A stretch of 64,000 nucleotides of DNA. It comes from Mesonia maritima. Lineage in GTDB: Bacteria; Bacteroidota; Bacteroidia; Flavobacteriales; Flavobacteriaceae. The notes under the pieces are model-generated. The model had not been told where the DNA came from. It was given only the letters and a program-made list of their open reading frames with translations, and did not search any database. The stretch lies in the NCBI RefSeq assembly GCF_042433895.1, contig NZ_JBHLUA010000003.1:186001-250000 (forward strand), read 5' to 3'. Position 1 is the stretch's first letter. Each line of letters begins with the position of its first letter. The position numbers and the translations under genes were made by a program. Below are positions 8,189 to 17,072 of the stretch, one piece after another.

Positions 8189-9649
8189 TTATTTCTTTGG
8201 AATATTCTTTAGCACTTCTAAAAAGAATTTCCAAAATTTCTGCATTGAAGAAATACTGGCACGTTCATCTGGAGAATGCGCTCCGCGAATAGTTGGTCCA
8301 AATGAAATCATATCGAGATTTGGGTAGTGACTTCCTATAATTCCGCATTCTAAACCAGCGTGACAAGCAGCAACATCGGCCTTCTCTCCTATTTGTTTTT
8401 CATACAATTCGTCTAAAACTTTTAAAATAGCTGAATCTGGATTTGGCGCCCAACCCGGGTATTCACCTGAAAAATTCACTTTAAAGCCGGCAAGTTCAAA
8501 TCCTGCGCGTAATGAATTTGCTAAATCCCATTTGTTAGATTCAACTGAAGATCGTGTTAAACAAGAAATTTCAACCGTTCCGTTTTCTAGACTGACTTTT
8601 GCAATGTTATTAGAAGTTTCTACCAAACCTTCAATATCTGGACTCATTCTATAAACTCCATTATGCGTAACATACAATGCATTTAAAACCTCTTTTTGCG
8701 CAGATGCTTCCATTACTTTTTTCGGCATAGAAATTTCTTCCGCAGCAATATGTATATTCTCTTCTAATGATTTGTATTCGGTTTTAATAGCTTCCGCTAA
8801 ATCGTTAAGCGTTTTTTGAAATGCTTCAACTCCTGCTTCAGCAACTACAACTTCAGCCACGCTTTCTCTAGGAATCGCGTTTCGTAAACCACCACCGTGA
8901 ATATTAGCAATTTGTATGTCGATTTGCTCTTGTAATCCGTATAAAATTCGGTTCATTAATTTATTAGCGTTGCCCAAACCTTTAATGATATCCATTCCCG
9001 AATGTCCACCATTTAAACCTTTTACCGCAATTTTATAAGCTTTTGAATTTTCTTTCGGCGTTTCTTCAGTATAATTTTTGGTGGCTGTTAAATCTACACC
9101 GCCGGCACAACCGATACCAATTTCATCATCTTCTTCGGTATCTAAATTTAAAAGAATTTGTCCGTCGAGTACGTTTTCGTCTAATTTTTTTGCTCCGGTC
9201 ATTCCCGTTTCTTCATCGATGGTGAAAAGTGCTTCAATAGCCGGGTGCTCAATTTCTTTACTTTCTAAAACCGCCATCATTGTAGCAACTCCTAACCCAT
9301 TATCGGCACCTAAAGTTGTTCCTTTTGCACGAACCCAATCGCCATCGACATGCATTTCTATTCCTTGGGAAGAAAAATCGAAATCGGTGTCATTATTTTT
9401 TTGATGAACCATATCTAAATGTGATTGCAACACAATTGTTTGGCGATCTTCATAACCTGAAGTTGCAGGTTTTTTTATAATTACATTTCCTGCGCTGTCT
9501 TCTATGGTTTCCAATCCTAATTTTTTACCGAAATCTTTCATAAATGCAATCACGCGTTCTTCTTTTTTTGAAGGGCGCGGAACCGCATTTAAATCGGCAA
9601 ATTTATTCCATACTTGACTTGGTTCTAAATTTCTTATTTCTTGATTCAT
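8189..9649 (-). CDS. pepD: Aminoacyl-histidine dipeptidase (beta-Ala-His dipeptidase, M20 family)
   Basis: A 486-residue cytosolic di-zinc dipeptidase that cleaves carnosine-like and other X-His dipeptides. It starts MNQEIRNLEPSQVWNKFADL and carries the M20 metal-site motifs in order: HLDMVHQK (His ligand, near residue 80), TTLGADNGLGVA (bridging Asp), FTIDEETGMTGA (Glu general base and ligand) and, near the end, SFGPTIRGAHSPDERA (last His ligand). A lid domain with GGHSGMDI lies in the middle. Length and order match PepD. The gene is monocistronic, with a -7 box about 100 bases upstream. Confidence 0.93.
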   Translation of the reverse strand: MNQEIRNLEPSQVWNKFADLNAVPRPSKKEERVIAFMKDFGKKLGLETIEDSAGNVIIKKPATSGYEDRQTIVLQSHLDMVHQKNNDTDFDFSSQGIEMHVDGDWVRAKGTTLGADNGLGVATMMAVLESKEIEHPAIEALFTIDEETGMTGAKKLDENVLDGQILLNLDTEEDDEIGIGCAGGVDLTATKNYTEETPKENSKAYKIAVKGLNGGHSGMDIIKGLGNANKLMNRILYGLQEQIDIQIANIHGGGLRNAIPRESVAEVVVAEAGVEAFQKTLNDLAEAIKTEYKSLEENIHIAAEEISMPKKVMEASAQKEVLNALYVTHNGVYRMSPDIEGLVETSNNIAKVSLENGTVEISCLTRSSVESNKWDLANSLRAGFELAGFKVNFSGEYPGWAPNPDSAILKVLDELYEKQIGEKADVAACHAGLECGIIGSHYPNLDMISFGPTIRGAHSPDERASISSMQKFWKFFLEVLKNIPKK

Positions 9650-9750
9650 TTTTTATTTTTTAAAGTTTTTTAACCTGAATTTACTACAGAGTTTCATTCA
9701 TTTTAGTGTAATTCTGAGTAAGCTTCAGCATAACTAAATTTCAATTTTCA

Positions 9751-9758
9751 CAAAGATA
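9751..9758 (-). promoter_or_regulatory. -7 promoter box of pepD
   Basis: On the minus strand TATCTTTG, a perfect match to the Bacteroidota TAnnTTTG box, lies about 100 bases upstream of the pepD ATG. This predicts an untranslated leader of about 95 bases. No properly spaced TTG was found. Confidence 0.45.
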
Positions 9759-9783
9759 TTGTTTCTCCTTTCAACTATAAAAT

Positions 9784-9813
9784 TTGTAGAAGCTGATTTA
9801 GTTTGTATTTTTA
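9784..9813 (+). promoter_or_regulatory. Promoter candidate of the DUF3810 gene
   Basis: TTG (9784-9786), a 19-base spacer and TATTTTTA (9806-9813, 7 of 8 bases of the -7 consensus). Transcription would begin within a few bases of the GTG start codon at 9818, which implies a leaderless or almost leaderless message. Confidence 0.4.
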
Positions 9814-9817
9814 ACTT

Positions 9818-10888
9818 GTGAAGAAAAAAACCGAACTCATTTTAGCTATTTTACTCCCTCTTCAAGTAGCGGGAATTTCTATTTTAGCAGATCATCCAAA
9901 TTTTATTGAAACCTATTACAGTAAAGGAATTTACCCTCACATTTCAAAATTTTTCAGGTATTTATTAGGCTGGATTCCGTTTTCTATCGGCGATTTTTTA
10001 TATGCGTTTTTGTTGATTTTAATGCTGCGCTTTCTTTTTATTCGCATAAAAACGCGTTTTAAAAATCCAAAAAAATGGGTTTTAAGAACATTTGCTTTTT
10101 TATCGATTTTGTATTTTTCTTTTCACATTTTTTGGGGATTAAATTATTACCGTTTGCCTTTGCACCAATCACTTTCCATAGAAAAAGAATATTCAAAAAC
10201 GGAATTAAAAAATTTCAGTAAAAAATTAATTGAACGCACGGTAAGTTTACATCACGCAATTGTAAAAAATGATACGGTAAAAGTAGATTTCAACTTTAGT
10301 CATACGGAATTAAAAAATTTAGCGCTACAAGGTTATCACGATTTAGAAAATGAATATCCTGAACTGCATTATCGCGGAAAAAGCATAAAACCTTCACTTT
10401 TTACAATTCCGCTAACGTATATGGGTTTTAATGGGTATTTGAATCCGTTAACGGGAGAAGCACAAATAAATAATTGGATTCCAGAATTTAAACTTCCCAC
10501 CACAATAAGCCACGAAATAGGACATCAATTAGGTTATGCGAAAGAAAATGAAGCAAATTTTATAGCGTGTTTAAATACGATGAATCATAAAAATATTAAA
10601 ATGCGTTACGCCGGCTACACGTTTGCTTTAAAATATTCTTTAGGCGATTTGCTTCTGCAAGACCCGTGTGAGGCTGAAAATTTAATCGCTGTATTGCCAA
10701 TCGGGATTAAAAAAAATTATCAGGAAGTCGATTTATTTTGGAAAAAACACGAAAATCCCTTAGAACCCTATTTTAAAGAATTTTATGGCGGATATTTGCA
10801 AGCCAACAATCAGCCGCAAGGAATCGATAGTTATAATTATGTAGTTGCGTTGTTGGTGAATTATTTTGAAAAAGAGGGAAATTTATAA
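9818..10888 (+). CDS. DUF3810 membrane protein with a zinc-protease motif
   Basis: A 356-residue protein starting at GTG. It has hydrophobic segments near residues 7-22, 45-70 and 85-110, followed by a soluble domain. The soluble part holds PTTISHEIGHQLGYAKENEANF, an HExxH zincin motif with a downstream Glu in ENEA, so it is probably a membrane-anchored metallopeptidase-like protein. GFNGYLNPLTGEAQIN just before this is also typical of DUF3810. No substrate is known for the family. It ends 2 bases before the SpoU methylase start, so the two should be co-transcribed. Confidence 0.82.
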   Translation: MKKKTELILAILLPLQVAGISILADHPNFIETYYSKGIYPHISKFFRYLLGWIPFSIGDFLYAFLLILMLRFLFIRIKTRFKNPKKWVLRTFAFLSILYFSFHIFWGLNYYRLPLHQSLSIEKEYSKTELKNFSKKLIERTVSLHHAIVKNDTVKVDFNFSHTELKNLALQGYHDLENEYPELHYRGKSIKPSLFTIPLTYMGFNGYLNPLTGEAQINNWIPEFKLPTTISHEIGHQLGYAKENEANFIACLNTMNHKNIKMRYAGYTFALKYSLGDLLLQDPCEAENLIAVLPIGIKKNYQEVDLFWKKHENPLEPYFKEFYGGYLQANNQPQGIDSYNYVVALLVNYFEKEGNL

Positions 10889-10890
10889 TT

Positions 10891-11688
10891 ATGGAAAAGA
10901 AAATTAGTAGTCTTCAAAATAAAACCGTAAAATATCTTACACAATTACAAGAAAAATCGCGTACCCGAAGAAAAGAAAAACGTTTTGTAATTGAAGGTTT
11001 TCGGGAAATCACCTTAGCAATCGAAGCAAGTTATGAACTTGAAACTATTTATTTTTGTAACAAAATTTTTCAGGAAAAAGAATTATTTACTGAAAATTTT
11101 TCAGCATTAAATGTAGTTGAACTTTCTAAAGAAGTTTATCAAAAAGTTGCTTACCGCGGAAGCACTGAAGGTATTTTAGCAATCGCAAAAGCAAAAGAAA
11201 ATGATTTAGCAAGTTTAAAATTTAAGACTGAAAATCCCTTAATTTTAGTAGCTGAAGCTCCGGAAAAACCCGGTAATATCGGAGCAATTTTGCGAACTGC
11301 CGACGCTGCAAAAGTTGATGCTGTTTTAATAGCAAACCCAAAAACCGACATCTACAATCCGAATATTATTCGTTCTAGCGTGGGTTGTGTTTTTACCAAC
11401 CAAATCGCTAGCGGAAATACTTCAGAAATAATTTCTTATTTAAAGGAAAAAAATATCGCGATTTACAGCGCTATTTTACAAGATTCTGAAATTTATACTA
11501 ATCAAGATTTCACCTCAGCAACCGCAATTATCATAGGAACCGAAGCCGATGGATTAAGTGAAGAATGGCGAAAAGCTGCAACAAAAAATATTCATATCCC
11601 GATGCAAGGGAAGATCGATTCGATGAACGTTTCTGTCGCCGCAGGAATTTTAATTTTTGAAGCGAAAAGACAGCGAAACTTCGATTAA
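10891..11688 (+). CDS. TrmH/SpoU-family RNA 2'-O-methyltransferase
   Basis: A 265-residue methylase using S-adenosylmethionine to modify rRNA or tRNA ribose. The N-terminal substrate-binding domain has TRRKEKRFVIEGFREI. The catalytic knotted SPOUT domain carries the three family motifs: APEKPGNIGAILRTADA (motif 1), IIIGTEADGLSEEW (motif 2) and IPMQGKIDSMNVSVAAGILI (motif 3). It is closest in layout to RlmB/TrmH-like enzymes, and the target nucleotide is not predictable. It is co-transcribed after DUF3810, and the M48 protease gene follows closely. Confidence 0.9.
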   Translation: MEKKISSLQNKTVKYLTQLQEKSRTRRKEKRFVIEGFREITLAIEASYELETIYFCNKIFQEKELFTENFSALNVVELSKEVYQKVAYRGSTEGILAIAKAKENDLASLKFKTENPLILVAEAPEKPGNIGAILRTADAAKVDAVLIANPKTDIYNPNIIRSSVGCVFTNQIASGNTSEIISYLKEKNIAIYSAILQDSEIYTNQDFTSATAIIIGTEADGLSEEWRKAATKNIHIPMQGKIDSMNVSVAAGILIFEAKRQRNFD

Positions 11689-11733
11689 GAATTTTAATTT
11701 TGCTTGAAAATTAATTTATTACTCAATTCCTTT

Positions 11734-12984
11734 ATGACCCCAGAAACCTTATTTTATATATTAATTGGTATTATCATCCTTAATTTTATTGTCGATCAGT
11801 CTTTAGATGCGTTAAATGCAAAACATTATAACGATAAACTTCCCGCAGTTTTAGATGATGTGTACGATGAAGAAGAATATGAACGTTCGCAAGCGTACAA
11901 AAAAACACGCTATAAATTCGGGATTCTTACTTCTGCGTTTTCCTTGATTTTGACTTTAACTTTTTTCTTTCTCGATGGTTTTGCTATAGTAGATGAATTC
12001 GCCAGAAACATCAGTAATAACCCTATTTTAATCGCTTTAATTTTCTTTGGAATTATCATGTTCGGAAGCGATATTTTGACCACGCCATTTTCGTATTACA
12101 GTACTTTTGTAATTGAAGAAAAATTCGGGTTCAACAAAACCACTAAAAAAACCTTCATTTTAGATAAACTAAAAGGCTGGTTAATGGGTGCTATTTTAGG
12201 CGGCGGAATTTTAGCGCTTATCATATGGTTCTATCAATTAACGGGAGAAAACTTTTGGATTTTCGCGTGGATTTTAGTCGCCGTTTTTTCATTATTCCTG
12301 AATATGTTTTACAGTAAATTAATTGTTCCGCTTTTTAATAAACAAACTCCTTTAGAAGAAGGCTCACTTCGGAATAAAATTGAAGAATACGCTAATAGTG
12401 TCGGTTTTACCTTAGACAATATTTTTATTATCGACGGTTCTAAACGAAGCACCAAAGCCAACGCCTATTTTTCCGGCTTCGGAAAAGAAAAAAGAATCAC
12501 TCTTTTCGATACCTTGGTGAACGATTTAGAGGAAGATGAAATTGTTGCAGTTTTAGCGCACGAAGTTGGTCATTACAAGAAAAAACATATCATTTTCAAT
12601 CTAATAACTTCTATAATTACAACAGGTTTTACATTATGGTTGCTTTCACTTTTTGTGGGAAATCCATTACTTTCCGAAGCATTAGGTGTAAACCAACCGA
12701 GTTTCCATATCGGGTTAATTACCTTCGGTATTTTATACACGCCTATTTCAGAAATTACAGGTTTAGTGATGAATTGGCTCAGCAGAAAATTTGAATATCA
12801 AGCCGATAATTACGCTAAAAACACTTTTAATGCAAACGCTTTAATTTCGAGCTTAAAAAAATTATCGAGCAAAAGTTTAAGCAATTTAACACCGCATAAA
12901 GCTTACGTATTTTTTCATTATTCGCATCCAACTTTATTGCAACGAATTCAAAATTTAAACCATAACAAGACAAATTCTTTTTAG
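11734..12984 (+). CDS. M48-family membrane metallopeptidase (CAAX prenyl protease 1-like)
   Basis: About 416 residues from the ATG at 11734. A TTG at 11704 would add ten residues, but MTPETLFYILIGIIIL is the more usual beginning. It is a multi-span inner-membrane zinc protease of the Ste24/M48A type, with hydrophobic segments at the start, near 60-80, 90-115, 145-185 and 290-345. The zinc motif is AVLAHEVGHYKKKH and the third ligand Glu lies in SRKFEYQADNYA. Bacterial homologues act in membrane-protein quality control; bacteria generally lack CAAX prenylation. It sits between the SpoU methylase and rel genes and ends 13 bases before rel. Confidence 0.88.
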   Translation: MTPETLFYILIGIIILNFIVDQSLDALNAKHYNDKLPAVLDDVYDEEEYERSQAYKKTRYKFGILTSAFSLILTLTFFFLDGFAIVDEFARNISNNPILIALIFFGIIMFGSDILTTPFSYYSTFVIEEKFGFNKTTKKTFILDKLKGWLMGAILGGGILALIIWFYQLTGENFWIFAWILVAVFSLFLNMFYSKLIVPLFNKQTPLEEGSLRNKIEEYANSVGFTLDNIFIIDGSKRSTKANAYFSGFGKEKRITLFDTLVNDLEEDEIVAVLAHEVGHYKKKHIIFNLITSIITTGFTLWLLSLFVGNPLLSEALGVNQPSFHIGLITFGILYTPISEITGLVMNWLSRKFEYQADNYAKNTFNANALISSLKKLSSKSLSNLTPHKAYVFFHYSHPTLLQRIQNLNHNKTNSF

Positions 12985-12997
12985 TATATTAGTTGCT

Positions 12998-15214
12998 ATG
13001 ATGATGACTGAAGAAGACATTCAAAAAGAAAATAAAAAAATAGCCAAGCAATATAAAGAATTGCTTCGGGTAAGTTACCGCTCACTTAGTGATGAAGACA
13101 AAGCGCTTATTCGCCACGCGTTTGAAATTGCGGTAGATGCGCATAAAGATCAGCGTAGAAAATCGGGCGAAGCTTATATTTTTCACCCAATTGCGGTAGC
13201 AAAAATTGTAGCTTCAGAAATTGGTTTAGACGCGACTTCTATTGCATCTGCCTTGTTACACGATGTTGTTGAAGATACCGAATATACCTTAGCCGATATT
13301 GAACAAATGTTTGGCGAAGTGGTAGCGCGAATTGTTGACGGACTTACAAAAATTAGTCATTTAAAGTCAGAAAAAGATGTTTCGCTTCAAGCGGAAAACT
13401 TTAGAAAAATGTTACTTACGCTAAATGATGACATTCGCGTAATTATCATTAAAATCGCAGATCGTCTTCATAATATGCAAACAATGGATGCGATGCGGTC
13501 TGACAAGCAACTTAAAATCGCTTCGGAAACTTTATACATTTACGCTCCACTTGCCCACAGAATCGGACTTTACAATATAAAAACCGAATTAGAAGATCTT
13601 AGTTTAAAATATACCGAACCGGAAGTATATCGAGATATTTTAAATAAAATTAAAGAAAGTAAAGAAGAGCAAGATGAATATATAAATGCTTTTTCTAAAG
13701 TTATTTCAGATTCACTTGACAAGGAAGATTTAGAATACGAAATTAAAGGTCGACCAAAATCTATTTTTTCCATTCGGAAGAAAATTTTAAAACAAAATAT
13801 TTCATTCGATGAAGTTTATGACAAATTCGCTATCAGAATTATTTATAAAAGCGAACCGGCAAACGAAAAATTTATCGCCTGGAAAATTTATTCCATTGTA
13901 ACCGATCATTTTCGCCCCAACCCTACCCGACTTCGCGACTGGATTTCTTCACCAAAATCTACCGGATACGAAGCTTTACACATCACGGTAATGGGACCCA
14001 AAGGCCGCTGGGTGGAAGTTCAAATTCGTAGCCAACGGATGAACGAAATTGCCGAAAAAGGTTACGCCGCGCATTATAAATACAAACACGGCGAACAGCA
14101 AGATGACAAAAACCTCGATCAATGGCTTAATAAATTACAAGAAGCGTTAGAAAATAGTGAGGTGAATGCGGTAGATTTTGTTGAACAATTTAAACTGAAT
14201 TTATACGCCAAAGAAATATTCGTTTTTACGCCAAAAGGCGATTTAAAATCATTACCAAAAGGAGCAACGCCTTTAGATTTCGCATTCAGCATTCATACCG
14301 AAATAGGAATGAAAACGCGTGGAGCTCGCGTTAACGGGAAATTAGTTCCATTGAGTCACGAATTAAAAAGTGGCGATCAAGTAGATATTATTACTTCTTC
14401 TCAAGCAAAACCGAATAATAACTGGTTAGATTATGCGACGACTGCAAGAGCGCGATCTAAAATTAAATCTTCTTTAAAGGAAGAGAAAAAATCGATAGCC
14501 AAAGACGGTAAAGCCGTTTTAATCCGAAAATTACGCACCCAAAAAATTCCATTTAATGACAAAACCGTAAACGAACTTGTCCGGTATTTTAAACTAAAAA
14601 CAAGTCTCGATTTATTTTATCGCGTTGGAATTGGCACGATCGATAATTCGGCTTTAAAAGAATATGCAGCTTCGCGAAGCAACGCCCTGGTTTCATTCTT
14701 CAAAAGTAAAATTAGTAGAAAACCGAGTGTTTCTGAAGATTTAGAAAAAGATGAAATTACCACCAATTACGACCAATTGGTTTTTGGCAAAGACGAAGAA
14801 AAATTTGAATACAATCTCGCAAATTGCTGTAACCCAATTCCGGGCGATCCTGTTTTTGGCTTTGTAACGGTAAATGATGGAATTAAAGTTCATAAAAAAG
14901 ATTGCCCAAACGCCATTCAGTTACAGAGTAATTATGCATATCGCATTATGCCGGCAAAATGGATCGACTCTTCACAAGAAGACTTTAAAGCGGTTATTAA
15001 ACTTACCGGTCTCGACAATTTAGGCTTGGTAAGCGAAATCACCAAAGAGATTTCGAACAACCTTCATGTAAATATGCGAGATATTGCATTTAAGAGTAAC
15101 CAAAGTGTTTTTGAAGGAAAAATAACCGTAATTGTAAAGAACAAAACCATTTTAAAAAAATTAATCGATCGCCTTAAAAAAATAAGTGGAATTGATAAGG
15201 TAACACGCGAATAA
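12998..15214 (+). CDS. rel: Bifunctional (p)ppGpp synthetase/hydrolase Rel/SpoT
   Basis: A 738-residue stringent-response enzyme that makes and degrades (p)ppGpp. Domain order: hydrolase HD domain (about 30-190) with YIFHPIAVAKIVA and the active-site ALLHDVVEDTEYT; synthetase domain (about 230-370) with RPKSIFSIRKKIL and STGYEALHITVMGP; TGS domain near 400-460 (IFVFTPKGDLKSLPKGATPLDF); then a helical and zinc-finger-like region with NCCNPIPGD; and a C-terminal ACT domain. The intact HD motif means hydrolase activity should be retained, so this can be the sole long RSH enzyme. ATG is repeated three times at the start. The end carries the fur promoter. Confidence 0.95.
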   Translation: MMMTEEDIQKENKKIAKQYKELLRVSYRSLSDEDKALIRHAFEIAVDAHKDQRRKSGEAYIFHPIAVAKIVASEIGLDATSIASALLHDVVEDTEYTLADIEQMFGEVVARIVDGLTKISHLKSEKDVSLQAENFRKMLLTLNDDIRVIIIKIADRLHNMQTMDAMRSDKQLKIASETLYIYAPLAHRIGLYNIKTELEDLSLKYTEPEVYRDILNKIKESKEEQDEYINAFSKVISDSLDKEDLEYEIKGRPKSIFSIRKKILKQNISFDEVYDKFAIRIIYKSEPANEKFIAWKIYSIVTDHFRPNPTRLRDWISSPKSTGYEALHITVMGPKGRWVEVQIRSQRMNEIAEKGYAAHYKYKHGEQQDDKNLDQWLNKLQEALENSEVNAVDFVEQFKLNLYAKEIFVFTPKGDLKSLPKGATPLDFAFSIHTEIGMKTRGARVNGKLVPLSHELKSGDQVDIITSSQAKPNNNWLDYATTARARSKIKSSLKEEKKSIAKDGKAVLIRKLRTQKIPFNDKTVNELVRYFKLKTSLDLFYRVGIGTIDNSALKEYAASRSNALVSFFKSKISRKPSVSEDLEKDEITTNYDQLVFGKDEEKFEYNLANCCNPIPGDPVFGFVTVNDGIKVHKKDCPNAIQLQSNYAYRIMPAKWIDSSQEDFKAVIKLTGLDNLGLVSEITKEISNNLHVNMRDIAFKSNQSVFEGKITVIVKNKTILKKLIDRLKKISGIDKVTRE

Positions 15215-15226
15215 AGCGTAAATTTG
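15193..15226 (+). promoter_or_regulatory. Promoter of the fur-family gene, starting inside the end of rel
   Basis: TTG (15193-15195), 23 bases, then TAAATTTG (15219-15226), a perfect -7 box. The ATG of the fur-family gene is at 15238, leaving a leader of a few bases. This would let fur and purA be expressed independently of rel. Confidence 0.45.
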
Positions 15227-15237
15227 CAACCTGAATT

Positions 15238-15693
15238 ATGGAGAGTACCGAAAAAAATAATAACGACCAAGCCGTTGTAAAGAACGTATTTACAAAGTTT
15301 TTAGAAGAAAAAGGACACCGCAAAACACCCGAACGGTTTGCCATTCTTCAAGAAATTTATGATAGTGAAGAGCATTTCGATATCGAATCGCTTTACATTA
15401 CCATGAAAAATAAAAATTACCGCGTAAGTCGTGCCACACTTTACAATACTATTGAACTTTTATTGGAATGTGGTTTGGTAAGAAAACATCAATTTGGTAA
15501 AAATCAGGCGCAGTACGAAAAATCATATTTCGACCGCCAACACGATCACGTGATCTTAACCGATACCGGGGAAGTTATCGAGTTTTGTGATCCCAGAATT
15601 CAATCGATTAAACAAACAATAGAAGAGGTTTTTGATATCGAAATCACCAATCATTCCCTCTATTTTTACGGAAATAAAAAATCATCCAAATAA
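15238..15693 (+). CDS. Fur-family transcriptional regulator
   Basis: A 151-residue metal-responsive DNA-binding protein. The winged-helix domain (1-90) has KTPERFAILQEIY, HFDIESLYITM and VSRATLYNTIELLLECGLV. The dimerisation domain has YFDRQHDHVILTDTGEVIEFCDPRIQ. The regulatory HDH pair is present, but the first CxxC of the usual structural zinc site (C-x-x-C-G before EF) reads T-D-T-G here, so the protein either lacks that zinc or builds it otherwise. Iron (Fur) is the likeliest ligand, but peroxide or zinc sensing cannot be excluded. The gene lies 7 bases upstream of purA. Confidence 0.85.
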   Translation: MESTEKNNNDQAVVKNVFTKFLEEKGHRKTPERFAILQEIYDSEEHFDIESLYITMKNKNYRVSRATLYNTIELLLECGLVRKHQFGKNQAQYEKSYFDRQHDHVILTDTGEVIEFCDPRIQSIKQTIEEVFDIEITNHSLYFYGNKKSSK

Positions 15694-15700
15694 CTTTTTT

Positions 15701-16975
15701 ATGGCAGTAGATTTGCTACTAGGATTACAGTGGGGCGACGAAGGAAAAGGAAAAATCGTTGACGTTCTCACCTCTAAATATGATATTATCGCACGTTTTC
15801 AAGGCGGTCCGAATGCGGGTCATACTTTAGAATTCGACGGTATAAAACACGTTTTACACACCATTCCTTCAGGAATATTTCATGATAAAGCAATAAACTT
15901 AGTTGGCAATGGCGTGGTAATCGATCCTGTAATTTTTAAAAAAGAACTTGATAATCTAGAAAAATTCAACTTAGATTATATTTCCAAATTATTAATTTCC
16001 AGAAAAGCTCATATCATTTTACCAACGCATCGTTTGTTAGATGCTGCTTCTGAAACTTCCAAAGGAAAAGCGAAAATCGGTTCAACCTTAAAAGGGATCG
16101 GTCCCACGTATATGGATAAAACCGGAAGAAACGGTTTACGAATAGGTGATTTAGAAATGGATAATTGGCAAGAAAAATACCGCACACTTGCCAATAAGCA
16201 TGAATCGATGATTGCTTATTATAATGTAGATATTCAATACAATTTAAAAGAACTAGAAAAAGAATTTTTTGAAGCTGTAGAGAGTTTAAAAAAATTGACT
16301 TTCATCGATTCTGAAGAATACCTTCATCAAGCGCAAAAAGAAGAAAAAAGCATTTTAGCAGAAGGAGCGCAAGGTTCACTGTTAGATATCGATTTTGGGA
16401 CCTATCCATTTGTAACTTCCAGCAACACAACAGCTGCTGGAGCTTGTACAGGATTAGGCGTTGCACCAAATAAAATAAATGAAGTCTACGGAATTTTTAA
16501 AGCGTACACCACGCGTGTAGGAAGCGGTCCTTTCCCAACCGAGCTTTTCGATGAAGATGGCGCGCGAATGGCAAAAATCGGAAATGAATTTGGAGCCACA
16601 ACTGGAAGAGCAAGACGTTGCGGTTGGTTAGATTTAGTCGCTTTAAAATATGCTGTTCAAGTAAATGGCGTTACGCAATTAATGATGATGAAAGGCGATG
16701 TGTTAAGCGGTTTTGAAACCCTAAAAGTTTGTACAGGTTATAAATATAAAGGCAAAACCATTCATCATTTACCGTATAATATTGAAGAAGAAAATATTTC
16801 TCCAATCTATACGGAAGTAAAAGGCTGGAAAGAAGATCTCACTAAAATTAGCAGTGAAGCCGATTTTCCTGAAAACTTCAAAAAATATATCGCTTTTATT
16901 GAAAAAGAACTTGAAATTCCTATTACCATAATTTCTGTAGGACCCGATAGAAAACAAACGATCTTACGATCTTAA
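15701..16975 (+). CDS. purA: Adenylosuccinate synthase
   Basis: A 424-residue enzyme that joins IMP and aspartate using GTP in AMP synthesis. The start ATG at 15701 is chosen because MAVDLLLGLQWGDEGKGKIVD is the family's standard beginning; the frame is open 23 codons further upstream only by chance overlap with fur. Motifs are the P-loop GDEGKGK, the catalytic His in NAGHTLEFDG, the IMP-binding SSNTTAAGACTGLG, and TTGRARRCGWLD near the GTP and aspartate sites. It follows fur by 7 bases and ends at a hairpin terminator. Confidence 0.97.
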   Translation: MAVDLLLGLQWGDEGKGKIVDVLTSKYDIIARFQGGPNAGHTLEFDGIKHVLHTIPSGIFHDKAINLVGNGVVIDPVIFKKELDNLEKFNLDYISKLLISRKAHIILPTHRLLDAASETSKGKAKIGSTLKGIGPTYMDKTGRNGLRIGDLEMDNWQEKYRTLANKHESMIAYYNVDIQYNLKELEKEFFEAVESLKKLTFIDSEEYLHQAQKEEKSILAEGAQGSLLDIDFGTYPFVTSSNTTAAGACTGLGVAPNKINEVYGIFKAYTTRVGSGPFPTELFDEDGARMAKIGNEFGATTGRARRCGWLDLVALKYAVQVNGVTQLMMMKGDVLSGFETLKVCTGYKYKGKTIHHLPYNIEEENISPIYTEVKGWKEDLTKISSEADFPENFKKYIAFIEKELEIPITIISVGPDRKQTILRS

Positions 16976-16989
16976 AAGAAATAATTTTT

Positions 16990-17026
16990 AAAAAGAACGC
17001 TTCAATAAAATTTTGGAGCGTTTTTT
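16990..17026 (+). terminator. Terminator after purA
   Basis: AACGCTTCA (16996-17004) pairs with TGGAGCGTT (17014-17022, one G-T pair), followed by TTTT. It lies 20 bases after the purA stop codon. Confidence 0.8.
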
Positions 17027-17064
17027 GATTAGAGCAACTTTCATATAGTTTTCTTATTAATTAG

Positions 17065-17072
17065 TATTTTTG
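17065..17072 (+). promoter_or_regulatory. -7 promoter box upstream of the OstA-like gene
   Basis: TATTTTTG is a perfect TAnnTTTG match. It overlaps the most upstream possible start (TTG at 17070), so if it is used, translation must start at the second TTG (17088), giving a normal signal peptide. Confidence 0.4.

Noticed and set aside
15632..15700. N-terminal extension of PurA
   Set aside because: It overlaps the end of the fur gene, and PurA starts at the VDLLLGLQWGDEGKGK segment.
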